A DNA stretch of 64,000 bases from Chitinophaga rhizosphaerae (lineage in GTDB: Bacteria; Bacteroidota; Bacteroidia; Chitinophagales; Chitinophagaceae), in assembly GCF_003958645.1 (NCBI RefSeq), contig NZ_RXLO01000001.1:62001-126000 (forward strand). The letters are read 5' to 3'. A model generated the notes under the pieces. It ran no database searches, had not been told where the DNA came from, and worked only from the letters and a program-made list of their open reading frames with translations. Numbering within the stretch: the stretch's first letter is position 1; every line of letters begins with the position of its first letter. Of this stretch, positions 1 through 8,350 are shown in pieces. A program made the position numbers and the translations under genes.

Positions 1-270
1 GTGACCGACCTCAAGTTCGCCAACAAAGCGAAGTACACCCTCATCTTCAATACCTCGTTCACCGAGCCCGGCTTCAACGTTGGCGTGATGCGCAAAAACG
101 CTTACATCAGCGGCGAATTCACCCTCATGGAATCCGGAAAGGTGGTTGCGAAAGGCACGCTCGAAAAATCGCCCGGCAGAACGTTTTGGGACAATGATTT
201 CGACACCGGCGAACGCATTTCGGAAGCGTATGAGATGGCTGGAAAGGCCCTCGGCCGCTACATCCGCTAG
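1..270 (+). CDS. C-terminal part of an unrecognised protein, cut by the window edge
   Basis: The reading frame is open from base 1 to the stop at 268-270, so the GTG at base 1 is probably an internal codon and the gene starts outside the window. The 89 visible residues are rich in Thr, Gly and Lys and end in a helix-like stretch (SEAYEMAGKALGRYIR). There is no signal peptide or recognisable motif in the visible part. A strong hairpin terminator follows 25 bases later. I do not recognise the family. Confidence 0.6.
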   Translation: MTDLKFANKAKYTLIFNTSFTEPGFNVGVMRKNAYISGEFTLMESGKVVAKGTLEKSPGRTFWDNDFDTGERISEAYEMAGKALGRYIR

Positions 271-295
271 TTTTTCCAATGGTTTAGCGCCCAAA

Positions 296-340
296 AACGA
301 TCCCCCGCCGGAATACCCAGCGGGGGATCGTTCTTTATTG
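296..340. terminator. Bidirectional intrinsic terminator
   Basis: A perfect 13-bp stem (296-308 with 320-332) encloses an 11-nt loop and is followed by CTTTATT. The left arm is preceded by an A-run, so it can also serve the minus strand. It sits between two convergent genes. Confidence 0.85.
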
Positions 341-350
341 TCCGGGCAAG

Positions 351-758
351 CTATACTTCCATCGCGTCGTATACGATCACCTTATCCCACAGGTGGCTGC
401 ATTTCTTGATGAATTCCTGGTGGATGGGGTGGACCTGGTAAGCGGCTTCGCCTTCCACGTTGTCGAAAAACATCAGTTCGGATACGCCCCAGGTAGTGTC
501 TACCACGCCGCGCGCTTCGGTATTGGCCACGATGCCCACGCGGAGGTCGCGCACGGTGGGGATTTTAGCGAGCGTTTTCAGCCCGGCGATCAGCGCGTCG
601 CGGTCTTCTTTCGATCCCGGGTTTTTCAGCCAGAAGAATACATGGTGGCACATGGGATATTTTTTGGCAGCGGTTTGTCCCGGCATGGCGGCTGCCGCAG
701 TTCCGGCACAAATAGCCGCCGCGGTGCCCAGGAATTTGCGCCTGTTCGTTTTGCTCAT
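351..758 (-). CDS. Dabb (stress-responsive A/B barrel) family protein with Tat-like signal
   Basis: 135 residues. The N-terminus reads MSKTNRRKFLGTAAA, a twin-arginine-like export signal ending near residue 30. The rest matches the small dimeric alpha/beta barrel pattern of the Dabb family: an early 'HHVFFWLKNP' strand, a middle 'LRVGIVANTEAR' stretch, and a late 'YQVHPIHQEFIKKC' helix followed by a final strand. Dabb proteins are small ferredoxin-like barrels with varied or unknown roles; exported versions are common in Bacteroidota. The gene converges on the preceding one and shares its terminator. The family call is from pattern memory and no catalytic role can be assigned. Confidence 0.8.
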   Translation of the reverse strand: MSKTNRRKFLGTAAAICAGTAAAAMPGQTAAKKYPMCHHVFFWLKNPGSKEDRDALIAGLKTLAKIPTVRDLRVGIVANTEARGVVDTTWGVSELMFFDNVEGEAAYQVHPIHQEFIKKCSHLWDKVIVYDAMEV

Positions 759-931
759 GGGTTTCTCTTTTGGTTTTAGTTGATGATCCGCTTAAAATAC
801 GCAACATTCCCCATTTCCGGAAGCCTCCGTGGTGAAATAGGCGTTACTGCCTACGGAAAATGAGCATTGGCACGGATTGGCCGTCGATGGCCGCCGACAT
901 AGCTTTGCATTTCAATCAAGCCGGAAATTGT

Positions 932-1528
932 ATGCTTACCCCCAATCACAAACTCCTACTACGGTGGGCCCTTGTCCCCGCCATGCTCATCATCGCCGTG
1001 GCCTGCGGCAAAAAAGACGACGGAAAGCCCGACGACGGCCCAAACCTCCCCCAATCCAGTGTACCCGCTGAAATGATCGGGCAATACTGGCACGCGGGGT
1101 CGTTCTCCATGACCCAATTCTCCAACTACGACGGCAGCTACGCCGGTCAGGCCTTCGAAATCTCGACGGGCTACAAGTTTGCTGCCGATGGCACCGCGGA
1201 GCAATATTTCTACTGGACCAAAACCACCACCTATTGCCGCGAACAGGTGCTCGGCTACCGGAAAGGCACGGCGGTGTTCGATGCGGAGAAAAAGACCTTC
1301 CGGTTCTATGCCGCTTCGGGCTATTACCGCCGTTATAATTCCTGCGGCGGCAGCCAGTCGCCCGGCTACGGCCAGCGCGTCAACTACGGGCCGGAAGACC
1401 TTCATCCCAAATACGTAGACGAGATGAAGAACTGGCAATTGGTGACGGAAAACGGTAAACGCATCTGGAGGATCCCGTATAGTGATGGCTCGGTAAACGA
1501 CTTCACGAGGGCGGAAGAGCCCCGTTAA
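932..1528 (+). CDS. Putative lipoprotein of unknown function
   Basis: 198 residues from the ATG at 932. An upstream in-frame ATG (860) exists, but the downstream start places a clean lipoprotein signal at the N-terminus: a basic stretch, a hydrophobic core and a lipobox IAVAC with Cys25, followed by a Lys/Asp linker. The mature part is rich in Tyr, Gly and aromatic residues ('YYRRYNSCGGSQSPGYG') and contains two further cysteines that could form a disulfide. It is probably anchored in the outer or inner membrane. No family is recognised. A GC-rich terminator follows. Confidence 0.75.
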   Translation: MLTPNHKLLLRWALVPAMLIIAVACGKKDDGKPDDGPNLPQSSVPAEMIGQYWHAGSFSMTQFSNYDGSYAGQAFEISTGYKFAADGTAEQYFYWTKTTTYCREQVLGYRKGTAVFDAEKKTFRFYAASGYYRRYNSCGGSQSPGYGQRVNYGPEDLHPKYVDEMKNWQLVTENGKRIWRIPYSDGSVNDFTRAEEPR

Positions 1529-1548
1529 CGGGGTGTTGTTACATGGCG

Positions 1549-1590
1549 CCCGCGCTGCCCGGAGGGAACCCCGGGGCGCGGGTATTTTTT
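1549..1590 (+). terminator. Intrinsic terminator after the lipoprotein gene
   Basis: A GC-rich interrupted stem pairs CCCGCGC (1549-1555) with GCGCGGG (1576-1582), with inner CCCGG/CCGGG pairing, and is followed by TATTTTTT. A separate 14-bp palindrome (CCCC GTTAAC GGGG, 1520-1533) overlaps the stop codon. Confidence 0.75.
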
Positions 1591-1644
1591 ATGTACAAAC
1601 GGAATCATTCGTATATTGCCGGCCAATTTAAAACCTTAACCCAC

Positions 1645-2811
1645 ATGAGAAAAATCCCTTACCTGTTGATCGGTCTTTGCCTGCTGATAACATTGACTTC
1701 ACGCGCACAAGTCAATTTTCAGGATCCGATTTACCGTTATATAAATGATGGAACCCCGGTGAATGGAGTAAAGATCATTACGAACCTCGATTTTCAGGAC
1801 GGTTCTCAAATGCCCACCCTTATTTTTGAAGGATATTGTTATGGGAAAGTCGCCCCGGTCGGAATTATCCTGAACTGGTATATCTATGGTGGCGCATTTT
1901 ATAGTTATAAAGCTACTTCCTTCGGAAGTTACACGCCGGTTATCAAGCTAGGGAATGAAAACGGCAAGGTAGTTATATACTTTGAGAACAAGGATTACCA
2001 CCTACGTTTCAACATACGGGCATTTGCGGGTGGAACGAAGTCGAAGGAAATGTTGGCTTCCTTTCAGGGCTGGTCCGCCGCAGACGGTACAGCTGCCGGT
2101 GCCACAAACGTAGTAACGGTTCCATATCAAAATTCATTTGGCGGGAAAGTGATGATCGCTGCCCCTTCAACCGGAACGTCGGCACCTGCGCCTGCGGCAC
2201 CGTTGCATGTTACCAATGCAGTTATGACGGGGAGCGATGGTATTTCCGCAATTCTGGGCAACAACCACCGCCATTTCACCGCTTTTGGCAGCATTAACGG
2301 TGGCCGGATCCGTGGGGCCGATGAAGGTTATCTTGTGGTTGAGTCCAATCCCAACGGAGCAAACAAAACACTGTATCTCAATCATGAAAGTCCCGGCAAC
2401 GTGTTGATCGCCCGGGGCGGCGGGAATGTAGCCATTGGGTACGATGCCTCCAATCCGTCTACTAATCCGCAATACAAACTACAGGTCCTCGGTACCATCG
2501 GCGCCAGAAAGGTAAAAGTGACGCAGGAAACCTGGGCTGACGATGCCCTTCGTCCCGGCTATCACCTTCCTTCGTTACCGGAACTGGCGGCTTTCATCCG
2601 GCAAAACGGACATCTGCCGGGTATTCCGTCCGAAAAAGAAGTGAAGTCGGAAGGGATCGATGTAGGGGATATGGATAGCCGGTTATTACGGAAGATCGAA
2701 GAGCTTACGCTGTATATTATTAAACAGGACGAAGCGAACGCCGCCATGCGAAAATCGCTGGAAGAAATGCAGGAAAAGTTGAAAAAGCTGGAAAAAGCTG
2801 TGGACAGGTAG
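1645..2811 (+). CDS. Secreted protein with tail-fibre-like C-terminal domain and coiled coil
   Basis: 388 residues from the ATG at 1645, which directly begins a signal peptide (MRKIPYLLIGLCLLITLTSRA). The middle is beta-rich and unassigned. From about residue 275 it has the block found in many Bacteroidota surface proteins: 'GTIGARKVKVTQ', 'YHLPSLPELAAFIRQN', 'HLPGIPSEKEV', 'LLRKIEELTLYI'. A C-terminal coiled coil (last about 35 residues) is rich in Glu/Lys with Leu spacing. By analogy with phage tail fibres the coiled coil may trimerise the protein. The gene at 6191 is a paralogue sharing this C-terminal block. The earlier in-frame start at 1543 would add a tail before the signal peptide and lies within the terminator, so I reject it. 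Confidence 0.75.
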   Translation: MRKIPYLLIGLCLLITLTSRAQVNFQDPIYRYINDGTPVNGVKIITNLDFQDGSQMPTLIFEGYCYGKVAPVGIILNWYIYGGAFYSYKATSFGSYTPVIKLGNENGKVVIYFENKDYHLRFNIRAFAGGTKSKEMLASFQGWSAADGTAAGATNVVTVPYQNSFGGKVMIAAPSTGTSAPAPAAPLHVTNAVMTGSDGISAILGNNHRHFTAFGSINGGRIRGADEGYLVVESNPNGANKTLYLNHESPGNVLIARGGGNVAIGYDASNPSTNPQYKLQVLGTIGARKVKVTQETWADDALRPGYHLPSLPELAAFIRQNGHLPGIPSEKEVKSEGIDVGDMDSRLLRKIEELTLYIIKQDEANAAMRKSLEEMQEKLKKLEKAVDR

Positions 2812-2999
2812 AAAAAAAGGCGAATCAACCCCGGAAAATAGGGATTCGTTGTTTACCAGGATAGACTTACTTCGCCCGGAAGCCGAAGCGCCACCAGCAT
2901 TTGGCGGCTTTGGCTTCTGTTGTCGCCTCCGCGCCGGTTTTACGTATATACCGCCGGCCGTCTATCCTTCTTTTGCCAATTACCCTTTAATCCGGTTTT

Positions 3000-4424
3000 A
3001 TGCTTTTAGAAAATCTTTCCCCCGAGACCTTCGCCATGAAACTTTCCGACCCTGCGGCGAAACGCAAGCTTTCCTACCTCAACGATCTGCTGGCCAACAG
3101 CGAATACCTGCTGATCCAGTTCATGAAACAGCAAAACGTCTGGCAGGGGCCGTTTCCGCCGCCGCCGTCCGGGTTTCCCGGCAGCAGCCAGACGATCGAG
3201 CTGGGAACGGTTTTGTATCTTTTCAACAATCCCGCCCAGATCGCCGACCCCGACATCCGTAAGTACGCCCAGTACGCCAAAGGCGCCCTTGGCCTGCCGG
3301 ATTCGCTGCTCACCACCGTTAACTATAACTGGATCGTTTCGCACGTGCTCGTGTACGACGATGGCAGCATTATTTCGGGCGGAAAATACGAAACCTACGA
3401 TCAGGGCTGGTTTGCCGCATTCCTGAACATGGTCATCACCGACCTGGAAGACGCCTGGTTCGGTTTCCGGTCGGGATCGCCCAATCCCATTCCCCTCAAG
3501 CCCCGCGCCGGCAGTAACGAGGTGCTGATAGCCCTGGTAGGCGATTGGGGGACGGGCGACAATACCGCTGCGGCCGTGATGAACCAATTGGTAGGGCAGG
3601 TGCCCAGGTACATCGTGCATGTGGGCGATGTGTATTACTCCGGAACGCCGGCAACAGGTTCGATGGCAGGAACTTATTTCCACCCCGGCGAAGAGAAAAA
3701 CAACCTGGTGGCGGTCTGGCCGAAGACGAACGACCCGTCCAACTATTCCTTTACCCTCAATTCCAACCACGAAATGTATACCGGGGCCAATGGCCTTTAC
3801 GGGGATGCGCTCACGTCCACTACGCCTTTCCATGCGCAACAGGGGCTTACTTATTTCGCGCTGGGTTTGGGTGGATGGACGATCCTCGGGCTGGATTCCG
3901 CCTATTTCGGGACGAGTACCGACGCGTTCATGTCTGGCTACATCGGTGGCGATATTTTTAACCGCGACCAGATCAACTGGATTTCCGGCCTCAACCTGGA
4001 CCCTTCAAAAACCATTGTGCTGACGCACCATACCGGGTTTGAATGGGACGGGTCGGGGTTCATGGCGTTGTGGGACCAAGTGTCCGGTGCACTGGGCGGC
4101 GATCCGTACGCCTGGTATTGGGGGCATGTACATAACGGGATCGTGTATAATTCGCCGGTTACGATGAATGGGACCAATGGCTTACCGCAAACAACCAAAA
4201 CCTTCGCCCGCTGCCTCGGGCATGGCGCGTTGCCATATGGCGAAGCGACGGTGCTGAACGGCAATCCCGCCGTGAAATGGATGGAGAAGGGGCCGGGACT
4301 CTTGCCCAATGGCTTCGGGACGCTGCGTTTCCGGCTGAATGGCAATGGCATGGTGGATTCCATCCAGGAGCAGTTTTACCATATCGGCTCTTCGGCGCCG
4401 GTGTATTCGGGTTTACTTTTCTAG
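3000..4424 (+). CDS. Calcineurin-like metallophosphoesterase with a long N-terminal extension
   Basis: 474 residues, no signal peptide. Metal-binding motifs are in the expected order from residue 181: GDWGTGD (Asp182), HVGDVYY (Asp210), SNHEMY (His257, in place of GNHE), LTHHTG and WGHVHNG. These define a two-metal phosphoesterase fold; substrate is unknown. About 170 residues before the catalytic domain match nothing I recognise. The usual Gly of GNHE is Ser here. It is flanked by same-strand genes with more than 140-base gaps, so it is probably transcribed alone. Phosphodiesterase or phosphatase activity is family-level inference. Confidence 0.85.
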   Translation: MLLENLSPETFAMKLSDPAAKRKLSYLNDLLANSEYLLIQFMKQQNVWQGPFPPPPSGFPGSSQTIELGTVLYLFNNPAQIADPDIRKYAQYAKGALGLPDSLLTTVNYNWIVSHVLVYDDGSIISGGKYETYDQGWFAAFLNMVITDLEDAWFGFRSGSPNPIPLKPRAGSNEVLIALVGDWGTGDNTAAAVMNQLVGQVPRYIVHVGDVYYSGTPATGSMAGTYFHPGEEKNNLVAVWPKTNDPSNYSFTLNSNHEMYTGANGLYGDALTSTTPFHAQQGLTYFALGLGGWTILGLDSAYFGTSTDAFMSGYIGGDIFNRDQINWISGLNLDPSKTIVLTHHTGFEWDGSGFMALWDQVSGALGGDPYAWYWGHVHNGIVYNSPVTMNGTNGLPQTTKTFARCLGHGALPYGEATVLNGNPAVKWMEKGPGLLPNGFGTLRFRLNGNGMVDSIQEQFYHIGSSAPVYSGLLF

Positions 4425-4501
4425 TCGGGGGGATCGCCTGTTGTCGGGATTTACCCTTCTTTTTGTCGTTTTCACACGCGTAAGGTGAAAGTTCTGCGTC
4501 G

Positions 4502-4509
4502 TAAGTTTG
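4502..4509 (+). promoter_or_regulatory. Bacteroidota-type -7 box
   Basis: TAAGTTTG matches TAnnTTTG fully and lies 58 bases before the ATG at 4567. No clear TTTG at the expected -33 distance is seen, so the promoter call is moderate. Confidence 0.45.
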
Positions 4510-4566
4510 TATCGTCAATCACACACAAACGAAAACAAAAAACATTCACCATTTAACGACTATTTT

Positions 4567-4989
4567 ATGGAAGCGACAAAACAAGCGATCACGATCAGCA
4601 GCACGATTCAACAACCCGCAGCCAAGGTTTGGGAATTCTGGAACGCCCCGGAGCATATCACGCAATGGTGCGCCGCGTCTGACGACTGGCATGCGCCCAA
4701 AGCCAGCAGCGATTTGCGTCCCGGCGGGGCCTTCAGTACCACGATGGCAGCGAAAGACGGTTCTTTCAGTTTCGATTTCGGAGGGATTTTCGATGTGGTG
4801 GAACCGCATTCCCGGATCGAATATACCCTGGGAGACGGCCGCAAAGTGAAGATCAAATTCACCGAAGCCAATGGCCAGACGGAAGTGGTGGAAACTTTCG
4901 ATCCGGAAGATACCAACCCTGAAGACATGCAGCGTGCAGGTTGGCAGGCGATCCTGGACAATTTCAAGAAGTACGCCGAATCCAAATAA
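4567..4989 (+). CDS. SRPBCC / AHSA1-like domain protein
   Basis: 140 residues, cytoplasmic. It begins with the typical 'ITISSTIQQPAAKVWEFW' strand-helix of the START-like (Bet v 1) fold, followed by 'PEHITQW', 'DLRPGGAF', 'FDFGGIFDVVEPHSRIEY' and a C-terminal helix 'GWQAILDNFKKY', all standard for AHSA1-type SRPBCC proteins. These bind small hydrophobic ligands or act in stress responses; the ligand here is unknown. The ATG at 4567 was chosen over the in-frame start at 4507 because the fold begins immediately after it and a -7 box lies upstream. A second SRPBCC protein is at 23581. Confidence 0.88.
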   Translation: MEATKQAITISSTIQQPAAKVWEFWNAPEHITQWCAASDDWHAPKASSDLRPGGAFSTTMAAKDGSFSFDFGGIFDVVEPHSRIEYTLGDGRKVKIKFTEANGQTEVVETFDPEDTNPEDMQRAGWQAILDNFKKYAESK

Positions 4990-4995
4990 CGTACC

Positions 4996-5049
4996 AATGG
5001 CCCTCTACGCCACCCGCAAGGGTTTCAACGCGATGAGGGCCATTTCTTT
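4996..5049 (+). terminator. Terminator overlapping the 3' end of the convergent cyclase gene
   Basis: AATGGCCCTC (4996-5005) pairs perfectly with GAGGGCCATT (5035-5044), followed by TCTTTTT. The right arm lies inside the last codons of the minus-strand cyclase gene, so coding and terminator sequence are shared. Confidence 0.6.
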
Positions 5050-6042
5050 TTCCTTGCCCCTCAGTTTGATAGACCCCAACGTCATCGTCGCAAAAGTACC
5101 GCTCAGGTGCAGTTCCGACACAAGGTCCGCGGATGCGATCACCTCTTCGTTAAATTGTTTGCACATGCCCTGGATGCGCGATGTGGTATTGAGCACGTCG
5201 CCGGAATAGGTGATGTCCCGCTTGATGATGCCCACTTCCCCCGCCACTACCGGTCCGCAATGAATGCCCGCTTTGAATTCGGGGAATACGCCGTAGCGTT
5301 CCAGGTACTTTTCCTGCAGCGAGCGGATGCGGTTTTTAATGTCGAAGAAACACTGTACGCAATTGGCTTCGGCGAATCCTTCGCGGTACCGCCAGGCGAT
5401 GATGACCTCATCGCCCACATACTGGTAAATTTCTCCGCGGTTTTCGAGGATGGGATTGGTGATGTCGGTGAAGAAATCTTTCAGGAAAGCGTGGTAGCGT
5501 TTGTCGCCCAGGGTTTCTGCGATGGTGGTGGATGCGTTGATATCGAGGAACATGAAGATGCGTTTTTCTTCCCGGGGTGTGTTGTATTTGCCGCGGAGGA
5601 TGTCGCGGAAAACGCCGGCGCCGAATTTGGCGTTGATCTGGAGGAACATCTGCGTGATGGCGACCACCAGCGCCCAGATGAGCCCGTTTTTGGCCATGCG
5701 CGCCATGTCGGGATGTTCGAGCAGGCGGAGGGCTTGCCCGATGATGAGGATTACGGCCACGAAGGAAACGGTTACGGTAGCGATCGTGTATCCGTAGGAT
5801 TTATCGCGGAAGCGTTCGTTGACGAAAAACACGAGCAGGCTCCCGCCGAGCAGGGCGCCCATCAATCCGGCCGCGATATTGACGATGATGGAACGCCGGA
5901 GGGAATATTCAGCCGACAAGCCCGCCGATCCGCTGGTTTGCAAAACAAGATGATCGTACAGCGCGATCAGCAGGCCGATGAGCGACCAAATGACCATGAT
6001 CTGCAACAGCTGGCGCCATTTCACACGCGTCCTGGGATTCAT
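5005..6042 (-). CDS. Membrane-anchored class III adenylate/guanylate cyclase
   Basis: 345 residues. Four hydrophobic segments occupy roughly residues 10-32, 50-72, 80-105 and 115-135, followed by a cytoplasmic cyclase domain from about residue 155. Metal-binding aspartates are Asp167 in 'MFLDIN' and Asp211 in 'YVGDEVIIAW', 44 residues apart as in the family. The 'FKAGIHCG' Lys and the 'GDVLNTTSR' Asn/Arg, which bind base and transition state, are also present. All catalytic positions seem intact, so it should make a cyclic nucleotide; the Lys and Thr favour ATP but this is inference. There is no HAMP or obvious sensor domain; the membrane part is the likely sensor. Confidence 0.88.
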   Translation of the reverse strand: MNPRTRVKWRQLLQIMVIWSLIGLLIALYDHLVLQTSGSAGLSAEYSLRRSIIVNIAAGLMGALLGGSLLVFFVNERFRDKSYGYTIATVTVSFVAVILIIGQALRLLEHPDMARMAKNGLIWALVVAITQMFLQINAKFGAGVFRDILRGKYNTPREEKRIFMFLDINASTTIAETLGDKRYHAFLKDFFTDITNPILENRGEIYQYVGDEVIIAWRYREGFAEANCVQCFFDIKNRIRSLQEKYLERYGVFPEFKAGIHCGPVVAGEVGIIKRDITYSGDVLNTTSRIQGMCKQFNEEVIASADLVSELHLSGTFATMTLGSIKLRGKEKEMALIALKPLRVA

Positions 6043-6190
6043 AAGGAATGGTTTTACCGTAATTTATCGCATTTCAACTTTCCGTGCAATTGCAAAGTTG
6101 GGGGAAAGGCTTATTTTAGCGCCGCAAAGCTCCGGTGGTGTTAACCTAAAGACCCGCCAAACCGGTCGCAACAGATAAAATCAATACTTC

Positions 6191-7159
6191 ATGAAAAGAT
6201 CCCTAACCATCCTGGCAATAGCCAGCGGCGTGTTTTTAACGAAAATCGCCATCGCCCAAACAAATACTTTTCCCACAAACGCGAATGTCGGCATTGGTAC
6301 TACTTCGCCTGATCAGCTATTAACTGTAAGTGGTGGGAACATTAAGGTGCAAAACCCGTCAAACTGGCCTTATGGTGTAAATATTAATATGCAGCTCGGA
6401 CAATCCAGTGCCTGGGCCAGGGAATTCAGTTTTTCTTACGGAGGAGCCGGGAAACTGGCTGTTTTCGGATGCTATGCGCACGATGCTGCGCTGGATTACG
6501 CATATATCGGAGGAAACAGCGCCAATAATTCGGTGCATGGCGCACCCTGGATGGTGTTCATGCCTAACGGGAACATTGGTGTCGGAACTACCAATCCAAC
6601 AGATCTGTTGAACATTCGGCGCGATATACAAGGCGCTACAATGATGCGCGTGCATAACGAAAATTTGGACATGGCATCGCGCGCAGGAATCGTCCTTGCA
6701 ACAGCAAACGGCGCCTGGAACTGGTCTGCAGTACGTGGTGGCGGTTTTTCACTCAGTTCGCCCACCACACCCGACTTTTTCTGGGCAACCAACACGGGCA
6801 ATATCGGCATCGGTACGAAAACCCCCGGGTCCAACAAACTCGCTGTAGAAGGTACGATCGGCGCCCGGAAAGTGAAAGTGACCCAGGCGGCCTGGGCGGA
6901 TTTCGTGTTTGATCCGGGATATGAACTGATGTCGCTCCCCGATCTCGAACGGTTCATCCGCCAGAACCGTCACCTGCCCGATATCCCGAATGCAGAAACC
7001 GTGGTTGCGGAAGGGTTGGACCTCGGTGATATCAACAAAAAACTCCTCCAGAAAATCGAAGAGCAATCGCTTTACATTATCGAACTGAACAAAAAATTGG
7101 AAGCCCTCAGCCAGCGTCTCGATCAAATGGAAACGCACCAGTCTGGTACTTCGAAGTAA
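6191..7159 (+). CDS. Secreted tail-fibre-like protein with GIGT repeats (paralogue of 1645-2811)
   Basis: 322 residues with a signal peptide (cleavage near 'IAIAQ', residue 22). Three copies of a 'NIGIGTxxP' type motif occur (near residues 33, 123 and 203), as in trimeric beta-helical fibre proteins. From about residue 220 it carries the same block as its paralogue: 'GTIGARKVKVTQAAWADF', 'LMSLPDLERFIRQNRHLPDI', 'LLQKIEEQSLYIIELN', then a short coiled coil. This points to a surface-exposed fibre or adhesin-like protein. An autoprocessing chaperone role like phage S74 domains is possible, but I see no catalytic Ser/Lys pair I could defend. Confidence 0.78.
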   Translation: MKRSLTILAIASGVFLTKIAIAQTNTFPTNANVGIGTTSPDQLLTVSGGNIKVQNPSNWPYGVNINMQLGQSSAWAREFSFSYGGAGKLAVFGCYAHDAALDYAYIGGNSANNSVHGAPWMVFMPNGNIGVGTTNPTDLLNIRRDIQGATMMRVHNENLDMASRAGIVLATANGAWNWSAVRGGGFSLSSPTTPDFFWATNTGNIGIGTKTPGSNKLAVEGTIGARKVKVTQAAWADFVFDPGYELMSLPDLERFIRQNRHLPDIPNAETVVAEGLDLGDINKKLLQKIEEQSLYIIELNKKLEALSQRLDQMETHQSGTSK

Positions 7160-7315
7160 TTCAATTCAGGATTTCAAGGATAAGGTCCGTCATGGCGAAC
7201 CGCGGAACATCGCCTTTTTTGCACAACCGCCCGGGCGCCAGAAAGCTGTAAGCGTAAATGGACAGGGGAGTGGGGGGATTTGGGTAGATAGGAAAAAAAA
7301 TGGTAATCTTGAAGG

Positions 7316-7717
7316 ATGCAACTGGATTATCTGAAAGGGCTCCGTGGGAACGGGGCGTTGACATATACCGGTCCGGAGCGGCTGGTGCGCATCAGCAGGT
7401 TCAGCGCAGACGAGGCGGAAGGGCTTCGGCGTGCGGTGCAGGAGTTGGCGGACGGGGTGCGGGAGCTGCTTTGGCTGGAAGACCTGTCATTTGTTGCCGG
7501 TAACGGCTATTCCCTGGTGATGCGTACGGGGGCGGAAGACAAGGGCGTTGTGACCACAGACGAGCGCGTGTTTTGCCTCGAGCTGTCGGGCGGGGCTTAC
7601 GGCCGGATCGTCCGGGCGATGGAGGCTTTCTGCAGCGAGGGCTCGCAGGGCAGTGTATGGTTGGCGGAGGCGCCCGGCGGGATCGGGTTGGTACTGTCGA
7701 CCGGTGGTTCGTTTTAA
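7316..7717 (+). CDS. Hypothetical protein, 133 residues
   Basis: Starts at the ATG at 7316, preceded by GAAGG close to the start. It is soluble, acidic and glycine-rich, with no signal peptide, membrane segment or metal motif. Alternating strands and helices ('LVRISRFSADEAEGLRRAVQ', 'VFCLELSGGAYGRIVRAM') suggest a small alpha/beta domain. Codon use resembles its neighbours, which supports a real gene. I do not recognise the family. It stands alone between the fibre gene and the gene-poor region. Confidence 0.55.
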   Translation: MQLDYLKGLRGNGALTYTGPERLVRISRFSADEAEGLRRAVQELADGVRELLWLEDLSFVAGNGYSLVMRTGAEDKGVVTTDERVFCLELSGGAYGRIVRAMEAFCSEGSQGSVWLAEAPGGIGLVLSTGGSF

Positions 7718-8307
7718 TGGCATACGCGTTACGTATTACGGCATTGGCCGCCTGATCACAAGCACGCTTGTGTGTTGCTCCTGGATTCGTTATCGGGAAA
7801 CGACTTGCTTACGATGAGTTAGGGTTGATATCATCATCCTGTTTTAGCGGTTTTCTCTTCTATCAGCCATTCGAAGTCATCGTTCGTCATTACTTTTTTT
7901 CCCATTTTTATTTACTACACTTTTCTTCCTTCCCTTTCTGGTATTGTTCCATCCGTCAATATTTTCGTATCCTTCGCCAACCATTGCTTAACAAGTGTTT
8001 AACGGTTGTTGTGGCCCCTTTGGCCGACATTCGATATATCAAAATGCGCTTTTCACCGCCATGGTATGATCATAAAATATTGCAGCCGCAACATTCGGCA
8101 AATGCTGATCAACGCCTCCGGAAGTATGCATACATTGACATTTGTACTAGATTAGATCTGGAGCATTTGCCTGCCTGTTTCTACAGGAGGCTTCCATTTC
8201 ACGGAGCCTGCGCCTGCTTTCGTCATTCATTTTTTCTCATAAGCATTCGATTTTCTATCCGTTTCAGATGTCGCGTATTCCGTACGTCGATTTGATTTAT
8301 TTTGTTT

Positions 8308-8350
8308 ACTTCCCGTTACCGGGTGGCTCCGGTAATGGGAAGTTGCTGTT
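8308..8350 (+). terminator. Orphan strong hairpin terminator
   Basis: A 15-bp stem with one G-T pair (8308-8322 with 8329-8343), a 6-nt loop, then TGCTGTTTTTT. No gene ends just upstream on the plus strand, so it may belong to a lost gene or an unannotated short transcript. Confidence 0.65.

Noticed and set aside
860-931. Upstream start for the lipoprotein gene
   Set aside because: Would place 24 residues before a clean lipoprotein signal peptide.
7161-7364. 67-codon minus-strand ORF
   Set aside because: Overlaps the start of the 7316 gene, has no ribosome site and protein-unlike composition.
7768-8295. 175-codon ORF in the gene-poor region
   Set aside because: Very rich in Phe, Ser, Cys and His from a pyrimidine-rich strand; no start signal and no domain pattern.
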